Source of the DNA: Taibaiella sp.
GTDB taxonomy: Bacteria > Bacteroidota > Bacteroidia > Chitinophagales > Chitinophagaceae
Reading direction: 5' to 3'
Length of the DNA stretch: 64,000 nt
Assembly (NCBI GenBank): GCA_013815385.1
Contig: JACDGL010000005.1
Span: forward strand, 62,001 to 126,000
The position numbers were made by a program, and so were the translations under genes. Of the stretch, positions 35,342 through 45,469 are shown one piece after another. Numbering within the stretch: the stretch's first letter is position 1; every line of letters starts with the position of its first letter. The notes below the pieces were generated by a model. That model saw only the letters and a list, made by a program, of their open reading frames with translations. It searched no databases and was not told the DNA's origin.

Positions 35342-36085
35342 GTGTTACAGAATTTCTTCGGGCATTTCGGAAAGATCATACTGATGGTAAAGGGCGGGTT
35401 TACCCGACCCGAGAATACCAAAGTATACTGGAAGGAATTTATGGAGCAATGCAGCGATATAGGTATCCGCACCCTGCCCATAGTTATTATTATTTCTCTT
35501 TTCCTGGGCATGGTACTTACCATACAGACCGCTTACCAGCTGGTAAACCCCCTGATACCCAAATATGTAGTGGCAGGTATAGTGCGCGATTCGACCATAC
35601 TGGAATTATCCCCTACTGTTATCTGTATAGTACTGGCAGGTGTGGTTGGGTCTAAGATCGCCTCTGAGCTTGGTAATATGCGGGTAAGCGAACAGATAGA
35701 TGCGCTGGAGATAATGGGTATAAATACCAAAACCTACCTGGTACTGCCCAAAGTATTAGCTGCGCTGATAATGATACCGTGCCTTATTGTTATTTCCATT
35801 GCCATAAGTATATGGGGTGGGTATCTTGCGGGCAGGTTCTCGCACATACTCAGCAGGCAGCAATTCTACGATGGATTGATAAAAGGGTTCCTTCCGTACA
35901 ATCTCTTTTTTGCCATGATAAAATCGGCAACATTTGCCCTTATCATTTCTATCATCCCGTGCTATTACGGATATTATGTAGAAGGTGGCGCTCTGGAAAT
36001 TGGGCGAGCATCGACCACTGCTGTGATCATAAGCTGCATAATGATATTGTGCGCAGATTACGGATTATCCATATTGCTGCTATAA
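35342..36085 (+). CDS. mlaE: MlaE-family ABC transporter permease
   Basis: About 247 residues of an inner-membrane permease for phospholipid transport. The MlaE signatures are visible: IGIRTLPIVIIISLFLGMVLTIQTAYQL, GSKIASELGNMRVSEQIDALEIMGI and FLPYNLFFAMIKSATFALIISIIPCYYGYYVEGGALEIG. I chose GTG 35342 because the other in-frame GTG (35318) touches the secDF terminator T run, and the perfect -7 box TACTTTTG (35330-35337) lies between them; the family N-terminus (KIILMVKGGFTRPENTKVYW) rules out a later ATG at 35384. The transcript would be almost leaderless. No MlaF ATPase follows, unlike the usual operon. Confidence 0.9.
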   Translation: MLQNFFGHFGKIILMVKGGFTRPENTKVYWKEFMEQCSDIGIRTLPIVIIISLFLGMVLTIQTAYQLVNPLIPKYVVAGIVRDSTILELSPTVICIVLAGVVGSKIASELGNMRVSEQIDALEIMGINTKTYLVLPKVLAALIMIPCLIVISIAISIWGGYLAGRFSHILSRQQFYDGLIKGFLPYNLFFAMIKSATFALIISIIPCYYGYYVEGGALEIGRASTTAVIISCIMILCADYGLSILLL

Positions 36086-36118
36086 CGGATAAATATCCTG
36101 TAGTAAATATCCTGCCTT

Positions 36119-36925
36119 CTATACAGACATATTAAATTCCCGGAGCGCATCATTAAGGCTTGTCTTCAGGTCGGTAGATGCCTTACGCTTACCTATTATC
36201 AAGGCACAGCTTACCTGGTACTCACCCGCAGGGTAATGTTTGGTATAGCTGCCCGGTATCACCACACTGCGTGACGGTACCCTCCCCTTGTACTCTACAG
36301 GCTGGCTGCCAGATACATCAATGATCTTGGTAGATTGCGTAAGCACTACATTGGCCCCCAGCACTGCTTCTTTTTCTACTACCACCCCCTCTACCACTAT
36401 ACAGCGTGAACCGATAAAGCAACCGTCTTCTATAATTACAGGCGATGCCTGCAATGGCTCCAGTACGCCGCCTATACCTACTCCGCCACTCAGGTGAACG
36501 CCCTTGCCTATCTGCGCGCAGGAGCCTACAGTTGCCCAGGTATCTACCATTGTTCCTTCATCTACATAGGCTCCTATATTCACGTAAGAGGGCATCAGCA
36601 CTACGTTCCGGCCCAGGTAGGCGCCATAGCGCGCTACTGCATGTGGCACCGCACGTACGCCCATACCGGCATAGTCTTTTTTAAGCAGCATCTTGTCATA
36701 GAATTCAAATGGGGCTACATCCCATGTCTGCATAGGCTGTATGCTGAAGTAGAGCAGGATGGCCTGCTTTACCCACTCATTTACTTTCCAGCCGTCTGCT
36801 GATGGCTCTGCTACTCTCAGCCTGCCTTTGTCCACTTCTTCTATTACTTCCCTTACTGCATCGGCATATTTTGCGTCCTTCAGTAATTCCCTGTTCTTAT
36901 ATGCTGCTACTATTGTTTCCTGCAT
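36119..36925 (-). CDS. dapD: Tetrahydrodipicolinate N-succinyltransferase
   Basis: A 268-residue hexapeptide-repeat enzyme that succinylates tetrahydrodipicolinate in the diaminopimelate/lysine pathway. The N-terminal helical region (ETIVAAYKNRELLKDAKY) and the left-handed beta-helix (MPSYVNIGAYVDEGTMVDTW, ATVGSCAQIGKGVHLSGGVG, IGGVLEPLQASPVIIEDG) are typical and full length. Its ending is shared with the family (TSLNDALREFNMS). It converges on mlaE with a 33-base gap. A promoter with both boxes lies just upstream at 36951-36978. Confidence 0.95.
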   Translation of the reverse strand: MQETIVAAYKNRELLKDAKYADAVREVIEEVDKGRLRVAEPSADGWKVNEWVKQAILLYFSIQPMQTWDVAPFEFYDKMLLKKDYAGMGVRAVPHAVARYGAYLGRNVVLMPSYVNIGAYVDEGTMVDTWATVGSCAQIGKGVHLSGGVGIGGVLEPLQASPVIIEDGCFIGSRCIVVEGVVVEKEAVLGANVVLTQSTKIIDVSGSQPVEYKGRVPSRSVVIPGSYTKHYPAGEYQVSCALIIGKRKASTDLKTSLNDALREFNMSV

Positions 36926-36950
36926 GGTCTTTGATTAAATATCCGGTGCG

Positions 36951-36978
36951 CAAAACTACTAAGATTTGCCTAAAACAA
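36951..36978 (-). promoter_or_regulatory. Bacteroidota-type promoter of dapD
   Basis: On the minus strand TTG (36978-36976), a 17-base spacer, then TAGTTTTG (36958-36951). The ATG is at 36925. The -33 element lies inside the terminator of the preceding gene. Confidence 0.5.
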
Positions 36979-37007
36979 TAAAGCCACCGTGCGGTAGCTT
37001 TATTGTT
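36972..37007 (-). terminator. Terminator of the DUF6089/PorG-like gene
   Basis: A 16-bp stem with one mismatch (36974-36989 with 36992-37007) ends in TTTT on the minus strand. It begins 17 bases after the stop codon at 37025. Confidence 0.75.
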
Positions 37008-37024
37008 GATAAACAGAATTTGAA

Positions 37025-37882
37025 TTATTTATAGAATACAGGACAGCGGCCCAGTATATAGTCTTTCATATTGCCAAATGCCTTGAGGTAAACGGTAATG
37101 GTAATGTTACCAAACCAATACCAGTCATTTGTTTTGCTATCGCCACGCTGGAATTTGTAATCAGGGTATACCTTATCAAATCCGGGTCTTTGGTCGCCAC
37201 GGAAAGACATTTGTGTAGCCAGTTTACTTTTATGGGCCATGAGCGTATCCAGGTTCACATAAGATTTGCTCACATCATCCAGGTAATCTGTGTTTGTATA
37301 GCGGAAACCTATTTCAGGAGTGATGATAAACGTCTTGCCTATAAAGAATTTAAGACCACCACCTATAGGAAATGCCAACTGCACATTGTTGTATTGCTTA
37401 CGATCAGGGTATGCTGCCAGCCCCTGGCCTTCGGTGCTCAGTGGTTTCAGGAAAACCTTGTCCCCTGCGGGATCCATTGCATAAGGATTAAAGTAAAATA
37501 CTGCCAGTCCGCCAAAAACGTATGGTGTCACCTTCATCCTGTCTATATCTATAGGCAGCAGATTAAGTTCCAGTGCTATATGCCCTTCAATAATGTTTGT
37601 AGCGAAACTTAGATTACGCGCCTTATTTGCAGGAATGTCGGATAAGCTATCCGCAGCGGTTATGGAAGCATAGCTGATGCCCATTCTGATACCTACATGA
37701 GGGCTCATGAAATACTTATAAACGATGCCTGCCATTGGCTTATACCCATAAGTGGGAAACAAGTTGCTTTGCAGATCGCCATAATAGTTTGCTACGCCCA
37801 GTGATATGCCAAGCTCGTGGTGCTGCTGTGCCTGCAGGCATAGTGGCAATGCCAATGCTATTGCTAGTATAATTCTTTTCAA
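37025..37882 (-). CDS. DUF6089-family outer membrane protein (PorG-like)
   Basis: A 285-residue protein with a signal peptide (MKRIILAIALALPLCLQAQ) and alternating beta-strands: HHELGISLGVANYYGDLQ, PMAGIVYKYFMSPHVGIRMG, PYVFGGLAVFYFNP and PIGGGLKFFIGKTFIITPEIGFRYT. The pattern fits the DUF6089 family, which includes the T9SS component PorG. Assignment to PorG proper is uncertain because the isoprenyl-transferase/BamA neighbours of the classic locus are missing. A T9SS role would fit the two T9SS substrates in this window, but that is inference. Confidence 0.75.
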   Translation of the reverse strand: MKRIILAIALALPLCLQAQQHHELGISLGVANYYGDLQSNLFPTYGYKPMAGIVYKYFMSPHVGIRMGISYASITAADSLSDIPANKARNLSFATNIIEGHIALELNLLPIDIDRMKVTPYVFGGLAVFYFNPYAMDPAGDKVFLKPLSTEGQGLAAYPDRKQYNNVQLAFPIGGGLKFFIGKTFIITPEIGFRYTNTDYLDDVSKSYVNLDTLMAHKSKLATQMSFRGDQRPGFDKVYPDYKFQRGDSKTNDWYWFGNITITVYLKAFGNMKDYILGRCPVFYK

Positions 37883-38050
37883 TGCCTTAATTTTTTGTTA
37901 AGATATTCAGACGAAAGATAACAACATTTTTCCAAAAACAAAAGAAAGGGACAATTAAATTAGCCAACAGTATACATGCTAATTTTTGTAATGATGCCGA
38001 CCAGCAGTAAGGGTTGTGGAAATTATCACGGTACAGAAGAGTGCAAATAT

Positions 38051-38058
38051 TACTTTTG
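38051..38058 (+). promoter_or_regulatory. -7 box for tyrS
   Basis: TACTTTTG, a perfect TAnnTTTG match 19 bases before the ATG at 38078. No TTG is seen at the expected upstream distance. Confidence 0.45.
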
Positions 38059-38077
38059 CAGGAAGCAATAACAAATA

Positions 38078-39355
38078 ATGAACCTGATAGAGGAGCTAGT
38101 AGCCCGTAACCTGGTGCAGGATATAACCCCTGGTACAGAAGAACAACTGAACAAAGAAATGACAGCCGGGTATATAGGCTTTGACCCAACGGCCGATAGC
38201 TTACATATCGGGAGCCTGCTACAAATTACCTTGCTGATGCGCCTGCAGCGTGCGGGCCATAAGCCCTATGCCCTGGTAGGAGGGGCTACGGGTATGATAG
38301 GCGACCCATCGGGGAAATCGCAGGAGCGCAACCTGCAGGATGCTGACACTATAGAGCGGAATTGTGAGGGTATAAGAAAACAATTAGGTAAATTCCTTGA
38401 TTTTGATGCTGCTACCCCCAATGCCGCCGTCATGGTCAATAACTATGACTGGCTGAAGGATTATTCCTTTCTGCACTTCATACGCGATATAGGCAAGCAT
38501 ATCAGCATCAACTACATGCTGTCTAAAGACTCGGTACAAAAACGCCTGGAGACCGGACTTTCATTTACTGAATTTACTTACCAGCTGATACAGGGTTATG
38601 ATTTTTACTACCTCTACAACAGCCACAATGTAAAGCTGCAACTGGGCGGCGCCGACCAGTGGGGAAATATTCTGACGGGCACTGAGCTGATACGGAGAAA
38701 AGGAGGAGGAGAAGGATATGCCCTTACTTCACCACTGATTACTAAAAGCGATGGCAGCAAATTTGGCAAATCGGAAGGCGGCAATGTATGGCTAGACCCC
38801 GAACGCACATCGCCCTATCAATTCTATCAGTTCTGGCTGAAATTGCCCGATGTGGAAGCAGAGAAAATGGCGCTCGTATTCTCTTTTAACACAGTTGAAG
38901 AAATAAGGACGCTGATAGCCGCGCACCAGGAAGCCCCACATCTGCGTAAGCTGCAAAAAGCACTTGCTGAAGAATTGACCATAATGGTACATAGTGCTGA
39001 GGACCTCGCATTTGCCCAAAAGGCATCGGATATATTATTCGGGCAATCGTCTCTTGAAGCGCTGCAAACACTGAATGAACGGCAGCTACTGGAAGCAATG
39101 GAAGGCGTACCCCAGGTAACGGCTACAAAAGAAGCACTGGGTGAAGGAATAGACCTTATTACCTTCCTGGCAGACCGTAGTGTATTTGCATCAAAGGGAG
39201 AAGCCCGGAAGATGATACAGAACGGCGGGGTGAGCATTAATAAACAAAAAGTAACCGGCGCTGACTTTATACTTACAAACGAACATTTACTGAACAGCAA
39301 GTACATGCTGATACAAAAAGGCAAATCAAATTATACGCTCGCCATTTTCAATTAG
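38078..39355 (+). CDS. tyrS: Tyrosine-tRNA ligase
   Basis: A 425-residue class I aminoacyl-tRNA synthetase. The HIGH-type motif reads HIGS (in TADSLHIGSLLQITLL, about residue 48), the tyrosine pocket is seen in YALVGGATGMIGDPSGKSQERN and TYQLIQGYDFYYLY, and the KMSKS-type loop reads KFGKSEGGNVWLD. A C-terminal S4-like RNA-binding domain is present (SKGEARKMIQNGGVSINKQK). Length and domains are normal for bacterial TyrRS. Confidence 0.97.
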   Translation: MNLIEELVARNLVQDITPGTEEQLNKEMTAGYIGFDPTADSLHIGSLLQITLLMRLQRAGHKPYALVGGATGMIGDPSGKSQERNLQDADTIERNCEGIRKQLGKFLDFDAATPNAAVMVNNYDWLKDYSFLHFIRDIGKHISINYMLSKDSVQKRLETGLSFTEFTYQLIQGYDFYYLYNSHNVKLQLGGADQWGNILTGTELIRRKGGGEGYALTSPLITKSDGSKFGKSEGGNVWLDPERTSPYQFYQFWLKLPDVEAEKMALVFSFNTVEEIRTLIAAHQEAPHLRKLQKALAEELTIMVHSAEDLAFAQKASDILFGQSSLEALQTLNERQLLEAMEGVPQVTATKEALGEGIDLITFLADRSVFASKGEARKMIQNGGVSINKQKVTGADFILTNEHLLNSKYMLIQKGKSNYTLAIFN

Positions 39356-39450
39356 GAATGTAGCATATAAGTTCCGCAAGAGGGCGCAGGTTGCGGAAGG
39401 TATTTCGTCAACGTTCCTTAGCTGCGCCTTTATTCATTAAATTTGAGGCT

Positions 39451-41403
39451 ATGTGGTTGCGCCCGGTACGTACGGTTCTGTTATTTGTCTGCCTCGTAGC
39501 AGCTACCCTGCCTGCGTTCTTTTGCAACAGCCCGAAGAGCAATGAGCCAGTAACGGATGGATCGCCGTGGAGGAATGTATATGATACTACGGTACACTAT
39601 ACAGGAATGCAAACATGCCGCACCTGCCACGAATCTGTTTACCAGACTTTTATACAAACAGGTATGGGGCAGTCTTTCGACCATGCTACCCGCAGTAAGT
39701 CAGCCGCAGATTTTACGCCAGCCCATGCGGTGGTATATGATAAAGACCTTGATTATTATTACAAACCCTACTTCGACCATGATACCATGTTCATCATGGA
39801 GTTTCGTACCGAGGGAAAGGACACGGTACATAAAAGGGTACAGCGTGTAGACTACATAGTAGGTTCGGGGCAGCATACCAACTCACACATCTATAATAAG
39901 AATGGCTATTTCTACCAGGCACCAATAACCTTTTATACCCAGAAGCGGCAATGGGACCTGGCCCCAGGTTTTGAAAAAGGCGCCAGCAGCCGATTTGATA
40001 GGATGATACAAATTGAGTGCATGAGCTGCCACAACGGTTATCCTGATTTTGTAGCCAACAGCGAGAACAAATTCCTGAATGTAAAAACGGGTATTGACTG
40101 CGAGCGCTGCCATGGGCCCGGCAGCCTGCATGTGCAGGAAAAACAAGCCGGCAATATTACTGACACATCTAAAGGGCCCGACTATAGTATCGTTAATCCA
40201 TGCAGGCTACCAACAGAGCTACAGAATAATGTTTGCCAGCGCTGCCACCTACAAGGCATATCTGTACTGAACGATGGAAAAAATTTCTTTGATTTCCGGC
40301 CGGGTATGAAGCTATCTGAAGTGATGAATGTTTTTATGCCGGAGTATGAAGGTGCGCAGGATAAAATGATCATGGCATCGCACGTGGAGCGCATGAAGAA
40401 AAGCCAGTGCTATGTGCAGTCGGGTAAAATGAGCTGCATTACCTGCCACAATCCGCATATCAGTGTCAAATTCACACCGCGCATACAATACCTCAATGCC
40501 TGCCAGAGCTGCCATGGCACCGCAAAAGGCCAGCAGCAATGCACCGAAAAGCTTGAAGTACGGGCACTGAAAAATAACGATTGTGTTACCTGCCATATGC
40601 CCCACAACGGCAGCATAGACATACCGCACGTAGCCGTAACAGACCACTATATACGGAAGCGCCCTATTGAGGATTCTGAAAAAGTAAAGATCACTGCATT
40701 CCTGGGTATAAAATGTATTAATAATGACCATGCAGATGCTATAACCACAGCGCGCGGCTATATGGAATTTTATGAGCGCTATGCACCCACCCGCAACCTG
40801 CTTGATTCCGCACTGCTGTATCTTGGCAAAGCAAATAATGCGGAAGAAACACAGAAGCAAAACAGGGATTACATACGTGCTTACTATTTGCTAAAAGATG
40901 ATGGCCGCGTGGCGCAACTGGCCGCTAACCTGCAACCGGCTACTATTAATGATGCATGGACCGCGTACCGCATAGGCGCTTGTTATTACGATCTGCAGCA
41001 AAACGACAAGGCATTACCCTGGTACAAAAGGGCAACTGAAATATGGCCGTACGCGCTCGATTTTGAAAATAAATATGGCACGTGCCTGCTTGCCGCGGGC
41101 AACAATGCAGCAGCCCAAAAAGTATTTTCATTCCTATTAAATGAAAATCCGGATCACATCAGCGCCAATACTAACCTGGGCTATTTGTATATGCAGCAAG
41201 GGAACAGTACCATGTCTTACAATTACCTGCTGCACGCAAACGAACTGGACCCTGACCACGAACAGAACCTGATAAACCTGGCAGTATGGTACCATAATAA
41301 CCGCCAACCCGACAAGGCAAAAAAATGCCTGGAACATCTGTTAAAAAAGCATCCTGATAACCAGAAAGCCAAAGCAATGCTCCTATCGCTTGCACAATCT
41401 TAA
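39451..41403 (+). CDS. Seven-heme cytochrome c with C-terminal TPR domain
   Basis: About 650 residues from the ATG at 39451, chosen because a membrane or signal segment starts there (VRTVLLFVCLVAATLPAFFC) and a perfect -7 box, TAAATTTG (39438-39445), ends just 5 bases before it. Seven CxxCH heme sites are visible: CRTCH, CMSCH, CERCH, CQRCH, CITCH, CQSCH and CVTCH. About 210 C-terminal residues form TPRs (AAQKVFSFLLNENPDHISANTNLGYLYMQQG). It should be a periplasmic electron-transfer protein, or a heme protein with a redox enzyme role, held in a complex by the TPRs. No partner oxidoreductase is next to it. Confidence 0.9.
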   Translation: MWLRPVRTVLLFVCLVAATLPAFFCNSPKSNEPVTDGSPWRNVYDTTVHYTGMQTCRTCHESVYQTFIQTGMGQSFDHATRSKSAADFTPAHAVVYDKDLDYYYKPYFDHDTMFIMEFRTEGKDTVHKRVQRVDYIVGSGQHTNSHIYNKNGYFYQAPITFYTQKRQWDLAPGFEKGASSRFDRMIQIECMSCHNGYPDFVANSENKFLNVKTGIDCERCHGPGSLHVQEKQAGNITDTSKGPDYSIVNPCRLPTELQNNVCQRCHLQGISVLNDGKNFFDFRPGMKLSEVMNVFMPEYEGAQDKMIMASHVERMKKSQCYVQSGKMSCITCHNPHISVKFTPRIQYLNACQSCHGTAKGQQQCTEKLEVRALKNNDCVTCHMPHNGSIDIPHVAVTDHYIRKRPIEDSEKVKITAFLGIKCINNDHADAITTARGYMEFYERYAPTRNLLDSALLYLGKANNAEETQKQNRDYIRAYYLLKDDGRVAQLAANLQPATINDAWTAYRIGACYYDLQQNDKALPWYKRATEIWPYALDFENKYGTCLLAAGNNAAAQKVFSFLLNENPDHISANTNLGYLYMQQGNSTMSYNYLLHANELDPDHEQNLINLAVWYHNNRQPDKAKKCLEHLLKKHPDNQKAKAMLLSLAQS

Positions 41404-41449
41404 AAAACTATTTCCGTTTTAGTATTTTATATATATTTGTATAGCCCCT

Positions 41450-42067
41450 ATGCGAAATATCAATATACATTTTTGCCTGCTAGTTATCTTATTAGCTTGT
41501 TCGTATGGTACCCTGCGGGCACAAAACAATATGGTACCCGCAAGCAAGTCCTGCCCGGTATTTTATCTGGGTGCCAGTACCGGCATCAATAACTCAGCGG
41601 GTCTTTTTGGTATTAATGCAGACCTCCCTATTTCAGCTAAGGTATCTATAGGAGCCGGAGTTGGCGCCAGTTTTTGGGGCAACAAAACGTTCCTTGATGC
41701 TACGTATTATTTCAGGCAATGCCACAGGGGATGGGCTGTAGGCGCAGGTGTTACCCGCAATTCAGGAATGACCGACACACGGAGAAAGCTGCATACAACC
41801 ACAGGCACTGAAACTGTAACCCTGGACCTGAAACCAAAAACAAACGTATTTATTGCAGGGTACCGTTTCTGGTCTACCGGCAAAAGGGGAAACCGTATCT
41901 ATCTTATGCTGGGATGGTCGGCAGGCGTGACTAATACAAAGTATGTGGTTCGCTCAGGCCAGCAACTTACCAATGACCAGAGAAACCGCATAGATGCTTT
42001 TTCACCGGGCGGCCTTGTAATAGGTGCAGGATTCAATTTTGCTTTCAACAGCCGCAAGAACAACTAA
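41450..42067 (+). CDS. Predicted outer membrane beta-barrel protein
   Basis: A 205-residue protein with an N-terminal signal sequence (CLLVILLACSYGTLRAQ) and alternating strands with aromatic and glycine residues (KVSIGAGVGASFWG, ATYYFRQCHRGWAVGAGVT, NVFIAGYRFWSTG, GGLVIGAGFNFAF), consistent with a small 8-stranded barrel. Function unknown. A perfect -7 box TATATTTG is at 41432-41439, 10 bases before the ATG. It ends 4 bases from the convergent uvrA stop. Confidence 0.7.
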   Translation: MRNINIHFCLLVILLACSYGTLRAQNNMVPASKSCPVFYLGASTGINNSAGLFGINADLPISAKVSIGAGVGASFWGNKTFLDATYYFRQCHRGWAVGAGVTRNSGMTDTRRKLHTTTGTETVTLDLKPKTNVFIAGYRFWSTGKRGNRIYLMLGWSAGVTNTKYVVRSGQQLTNDQRNRIDAFSPGGLVIGAGFNFAFNSRKNN

Positions 42068-42071
42068 GGCT

Positions 42072-44936
42072 TTACATATATTGCCCTGTATAGCTTTCCT
42101 GTACAGTACTGATACCTTCAGGAACACCCTCGTATAGTAGGTAACCACCCCCCACTCCGCCTTCAGGACCCAGGTCTATTATCCAGTCAGCGCTTTTTAT
42201 CACCTCTGTATTGTGCTCTATGACTATGATGGAGTGCCCCTGCTCTATAAGCGCGTCAAAAGACTGCAATAGCTTTTTAATATCATGGAAGTGCAGGCCT
42301 GTAGTAGGCTCATCAAAAATAAAAAGTACTTTTTCTTTCACCTTGCTTTTACCGAGGAACGATGCCAGCTTCACCCGTTGTGCCTCGCCGCCGCTAAGCG
42401 TATTGCTGCTCTGCCCCAGCTTTACATAACCAAGCCCTACATCGCTGAGCGGTTGTATAGCACCAGCCAGTTTTTTCTCATCCTGAAAAAAGAAGATCGC
42501 TTCATCCACGCTCATCTGCAGCACATCATTGATGCTTTTAGTGCGGTAGGTAATTTCCAGCACCTCGTCTTTGAACCGCTTGCCCTTGCACGCTTCACAA
42601 AGCAAGTGCACATCTGCGAGGAACTGCATTTCCACTACCACTTCCCCCTCACCCTTGCAGGTATCACAGCGCCCGCCATCTGTATTGAAAGAAAAATGCT
42701 TCTCTACAAAGCCGCGCATTTTAGCCAATGGCTGTTTTGCGTAGAGCTTGCGTATCTCATCGTATGCTTTTATATAAGTAACCGGGTTGCTACGCGATGA
42801 TTTGCCTATCGGGTTCTGATCCACCATTTCCACGTGGCCTATCCGTTTCAGGTCGCCCGTAAGGTTCCTGAACGTTCCAGGCCTTTCTGTACCCTCGCCA
42901 TAGTGTTTCTGCAAAGCAGGGTATAAGGTCTGCTTTACTAATGTCGTTTTCCCGCTACCGCTTACGCCTGTCACTACACACAATACATTCAGCGGAAAAT
43001 CGACCGTTATATCTTTCAGGTTATTTTGCTTGCAGCCCTCTATTGTTATAGTACCCTGCTTCCTGCGCTTTACAGCCGGCACCTCAATCTTCATTTCGCC
43101 GGAGAGGTATTTACCTGTAAGGCTTGCTTTATTTTTTATCAGTTCCTTATACGGCCCCGCAGCTACTACCTCACCCCCCAGGTGGCTTGCAAACGGCCCC
43201 ATGTCTATAATATAATCGGCCTCGCGCATCATCATTTCATCATGCTCTACCACAACAACCGTATTACCCAGGTCGCGCAGTGTTTTCAATACACCTATCA
43301 GCCGCTCTGTATCGCGCGAGTGGAGGCCTATGCTCGGCTCATCAAGGATGTACAGTGAATCAGTAAGATTGCTGCCCAGGAATTTGGTAAGTTGTATGCG
43401 CTGGCTTTCTCCCCCGCTAAGCGTATTTGCCAGACGGTTGAGTGTAAGATATCCCAGGCCTACATCCAGTAAGGTTTTCATGCGCTGGTTTATCTCCAGT
43501 AATATACGCTTGGCCACCTGGTGCTCATGTACGCTCAGATCTATATTCCGGAACCATTCGTTAAGATCTGATGAAGGCATGGTCATCAGGTCTGCAATGG
43601 TAGCAGTACTTACCTTTACATACAATGCTTCTTTACGTAACCTTGTCCCCTTGCATGTAGGGCAACTGGTACGGCCACGGTAGCGGGCCTGCATCACCCT
43701 GTATTGTATCTTGTACAGGTTCTGCTCCACCATTTTAAAGAAATCGCGGATACCGTTTACCTTACTGTTACCATCCCACAGCAAGTCGTATTCACTCTTG
43801 CTCAGGTCAGCAATCGCCTTATGTACAGGAAAATTAAACTTCGCTACGGTGCGTATAAAATCACTCTGCCACTCACTCATTTTCTCCCCGCGCCAGCAGG
43901 CCACCGCACCTTCGTACACACTTAGTCTTTTATCCGGTATCACCAGGTCTTCATCTATACCCAGCACCTGCCCAAAGCCTTCGCAATGCGGGCACGCACC
44001 AAAGGGATTATTAAAAGAGAAAAGGTTAGGCATCGGCTCTTCAAACACGATCCCATCGGCCTCAAAGCGGCTGTTAAAATGATGCTGTTCTTTCCCGTTT
44101 GTCTCCACTATACAATCGCCTTCGCTTTCGTAGAATGCGGTCTGTATACTATCACCAAGCCTGTGTATATCATCCTCGTCAAAGTCCTTTACCACAATAC
44201 GGTCTATGAGCAGGAAGAGTTTTTTGCCCGCAACAGGAGTAACCCCGCTGAGTATATCTTCTATCCTTAATGCTTTATCATCGGTACCCAAAGCATACAC
44301 ACGCGAGAAGCCTTTCTGCATCAGTATATTCAGCTCTTCTTCTACCGTACGGCTATACCTGGTTACCAGGGGCACTATGAACTGAACTTTTGTACCCTTC
44401 GGCAGTGCCTTTATAAAATCAACTACATCGCTTATCGTATCCTTTTTTACTTCCTTACCGCTTACAGGTGAGTAGGTGCGCCCTACCCTGGCAAACAAGA
44501 GGCGTATGTAATCATATATCTCCGTCATGCTGCCCACAGTGCTGCGCGGCGTGCGTGTTGTTACTTTTTGTTCTATAGCTATGGCAGGGCATATGCCGCG
44601 TATATAATCCACATCGGGCTTATCCATACGCATCAGGAACTGGCGCGCATAAGCGCTGAGGCTTTCTGCATAACGGCGCTGGCCTTCTGCAAAAAGGGTA
44701 TCCATGGTAAGCGATGATTTACCGCTGCCACTTACACCTGTTACTACTACCAGCTTATTACGGGGTATGGCCACATCTACATTCTTCAGGTTGTGCATGC
44801 GCGCACCCTTTATGAAGATGTCATCATTATGTGGACTATTAGCTAATTCTTCGGTCTTGTGCGCAACTTCCGGTTGCGAGATGCCCTCTATCCTTGCCGG
44901 CTTTCCTTTTTTCCCTGCCGCTTTCTTTTCTGCCAT
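42072..44936 (-). CDS. uvrA: Excinuclease ABC subunit A
   Basis: A 954-residue DNA damage-recognition ATPase of nucleotide excision repair. Both ABC modules are complete: [24 protein letters not shown] and [19 protein letters not shown] for Walker A, two LSGGE signatures ([24 protein letters not shown]), and the DEPSIGLH and DEPTTGLH Walker B regions. Zinc cysteines are present ([36 protein letters not shown]). The length matches the family. A perfect -7 box TAAATTTG (44954-44947) ends 10 bases before the ATG. Confidence 0.97.
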   Translation of the reverse strand: MAEKKAAGKKGKPARIEGISQPEVAHKTEELANSPHNDDIFIKGARMHNLKNVDVAIPRNKLVVVTGVSGSGKSSLTMDTLFAEGQRRYAESLSAYARQFLMRMDKPDVDYIRGICPAIAIEQKVTTRTPRSTVGSMTEIYDYIRLLFARVGRTYSPVSGKEVKKDTISDVVDFIKALPKGTKVQFIVPLVTRYSRTVEEELNILMQKGFSRVYALGTDDKALRIEDILSGVTPVAGKKLFLLIDRIVVKDFDEDDIHRLGDSIQTAFYESEGDCIVETNGKEQHHFNSRFEADGIVFEEPMPNLFSFNNPFGACPHCEGFGQVLGIDEDLVIPDKRLSVYEGAVACWRGEKMSEWQSDFIRTVAKFNFPVHKAIADLSKSEYDLLWDGNSKVNGIRDFFKMVEQNLYKIQYRVMQARYRGRTSCPTCKGTRLRKEALYVKVSTATIADLMTMPSSDLNEWFRNIDLSVHEHQVAKRILLEINQRMKTLLDVGLGYLTLNRLANTLSGGESQRIQLTKFLGSNLTDSLYILDEPSIGLHSRDTERLIGVLKTLRDLGNTVVVVEHDEMMMREADYIIDMGPFASHLGGEVVAAGPYKELIKNKASLTGKYLSGEMKIEVPAVKRRKQGTITIEGCKQNNLKDITVDFPLNVLCVVTGVSGSGKTTLVKQTLYPALQKHYGEGTERPGTFRNLTGDLKRIGHVEMVDQNPIGKSSRSNPVTYIKAYDEIRKLYAKQPLAKMRGFVEKHFSFNTDGGRCDTCKGEGEVVVEMQFLADVHLLCEACKGKRFKDEVLEITYRTKSINDVLQMSVDEAIFFFQDEKKLAGAIQPLSDVGLGYVKLGQSSNTLSGGEAQRVKLASFLGKSKVKEKVLFIFDEPTTGLHFHDIKKLLQSFDALIEQGHSIIVIEHNTEVIKSADWIIDLGPEGGVGGGYLLYEGVPEGISTVQESYTGQYM

Positions 44937-44997
44937 AATACTTAAACAAATTTAAGGTATTAAAGCCACGTAAAAAGAAAGGGGATATTATCAAATA

Positions 44998-45450
44998 CTA
45001 TGGCAGGGTGGCGGTAAAGGTACCGCTAGTGACAACCACCGAATTAGCAGTAGTAAATTCAAAAGTGCCCTTTGCAATGCCTGCGGTAACGCTGCTGACG
45101 ATGACTGTACCGGATGAAGCATTATCATACAGCGAGCCATTAGGAGTATAGATGGCATATGCCTTTGCATTGGAACCGCCTATGGTGAATGTACCGGTAG
45201 TGCCGGCATAATCGAATAAGCCTATCGTTACTCCCTTGTTAGTACTATCCTTGCCAAATATAATGGTCTCTGCTGGGGCAGTGGTCTGCTTAGAGGTATA
45301 TACATTGCCCGCGTTCCATAGCTGGCCATTTATGAGCGCAGCCATAGCCGGGGTATTGGATGATGGTGAAGTGCTGCCGTCCTTAGAGCAGGAAGCAAAA
45401 ACAAATGCTACAATAGCAAGGGCGAAAACGTAATTAAATATCTTATTCAC
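44998..45450 (-). CDS. Small lipoprotein, first of a tandem family
   Basis: A 150-residue predicted lipoprotein. The signal ends in the lipobox-like FASC (about residue 20). The mature part has AALINGQLWNAG near the N-terminus, GTTGTFTIGG in the middle, and ends GTFEFTTANSVVVTSGTFTATLP. The two upstream genes share the same plan, as does 49832-50359. The ING..W/F start and the ..SGTF(..)LP ending resemble the DUF6252 family of Bacteroidota lipoproteins. Function unknown. The gap to the next family gene is 19 bases, so they are co-transcribed. Confidence 0.75.
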   Translation of the reverse strand: MNKIFNYVFALAIVAFVFASCSKDGSTSPSSNTPAMAALINGQLWNAGNVYTSKQTTAPAETIIFGKDSTNKGVTIGLFDYAGTTGTFTIGGSNAKAYAIYTPNGSLYDNASSGTVIVSSVTAGIAKGTFEFTTANSVVVTSGTFTATLP

Positions 45451-45469
45451 TGGGAGTTATTTTTTTTAG

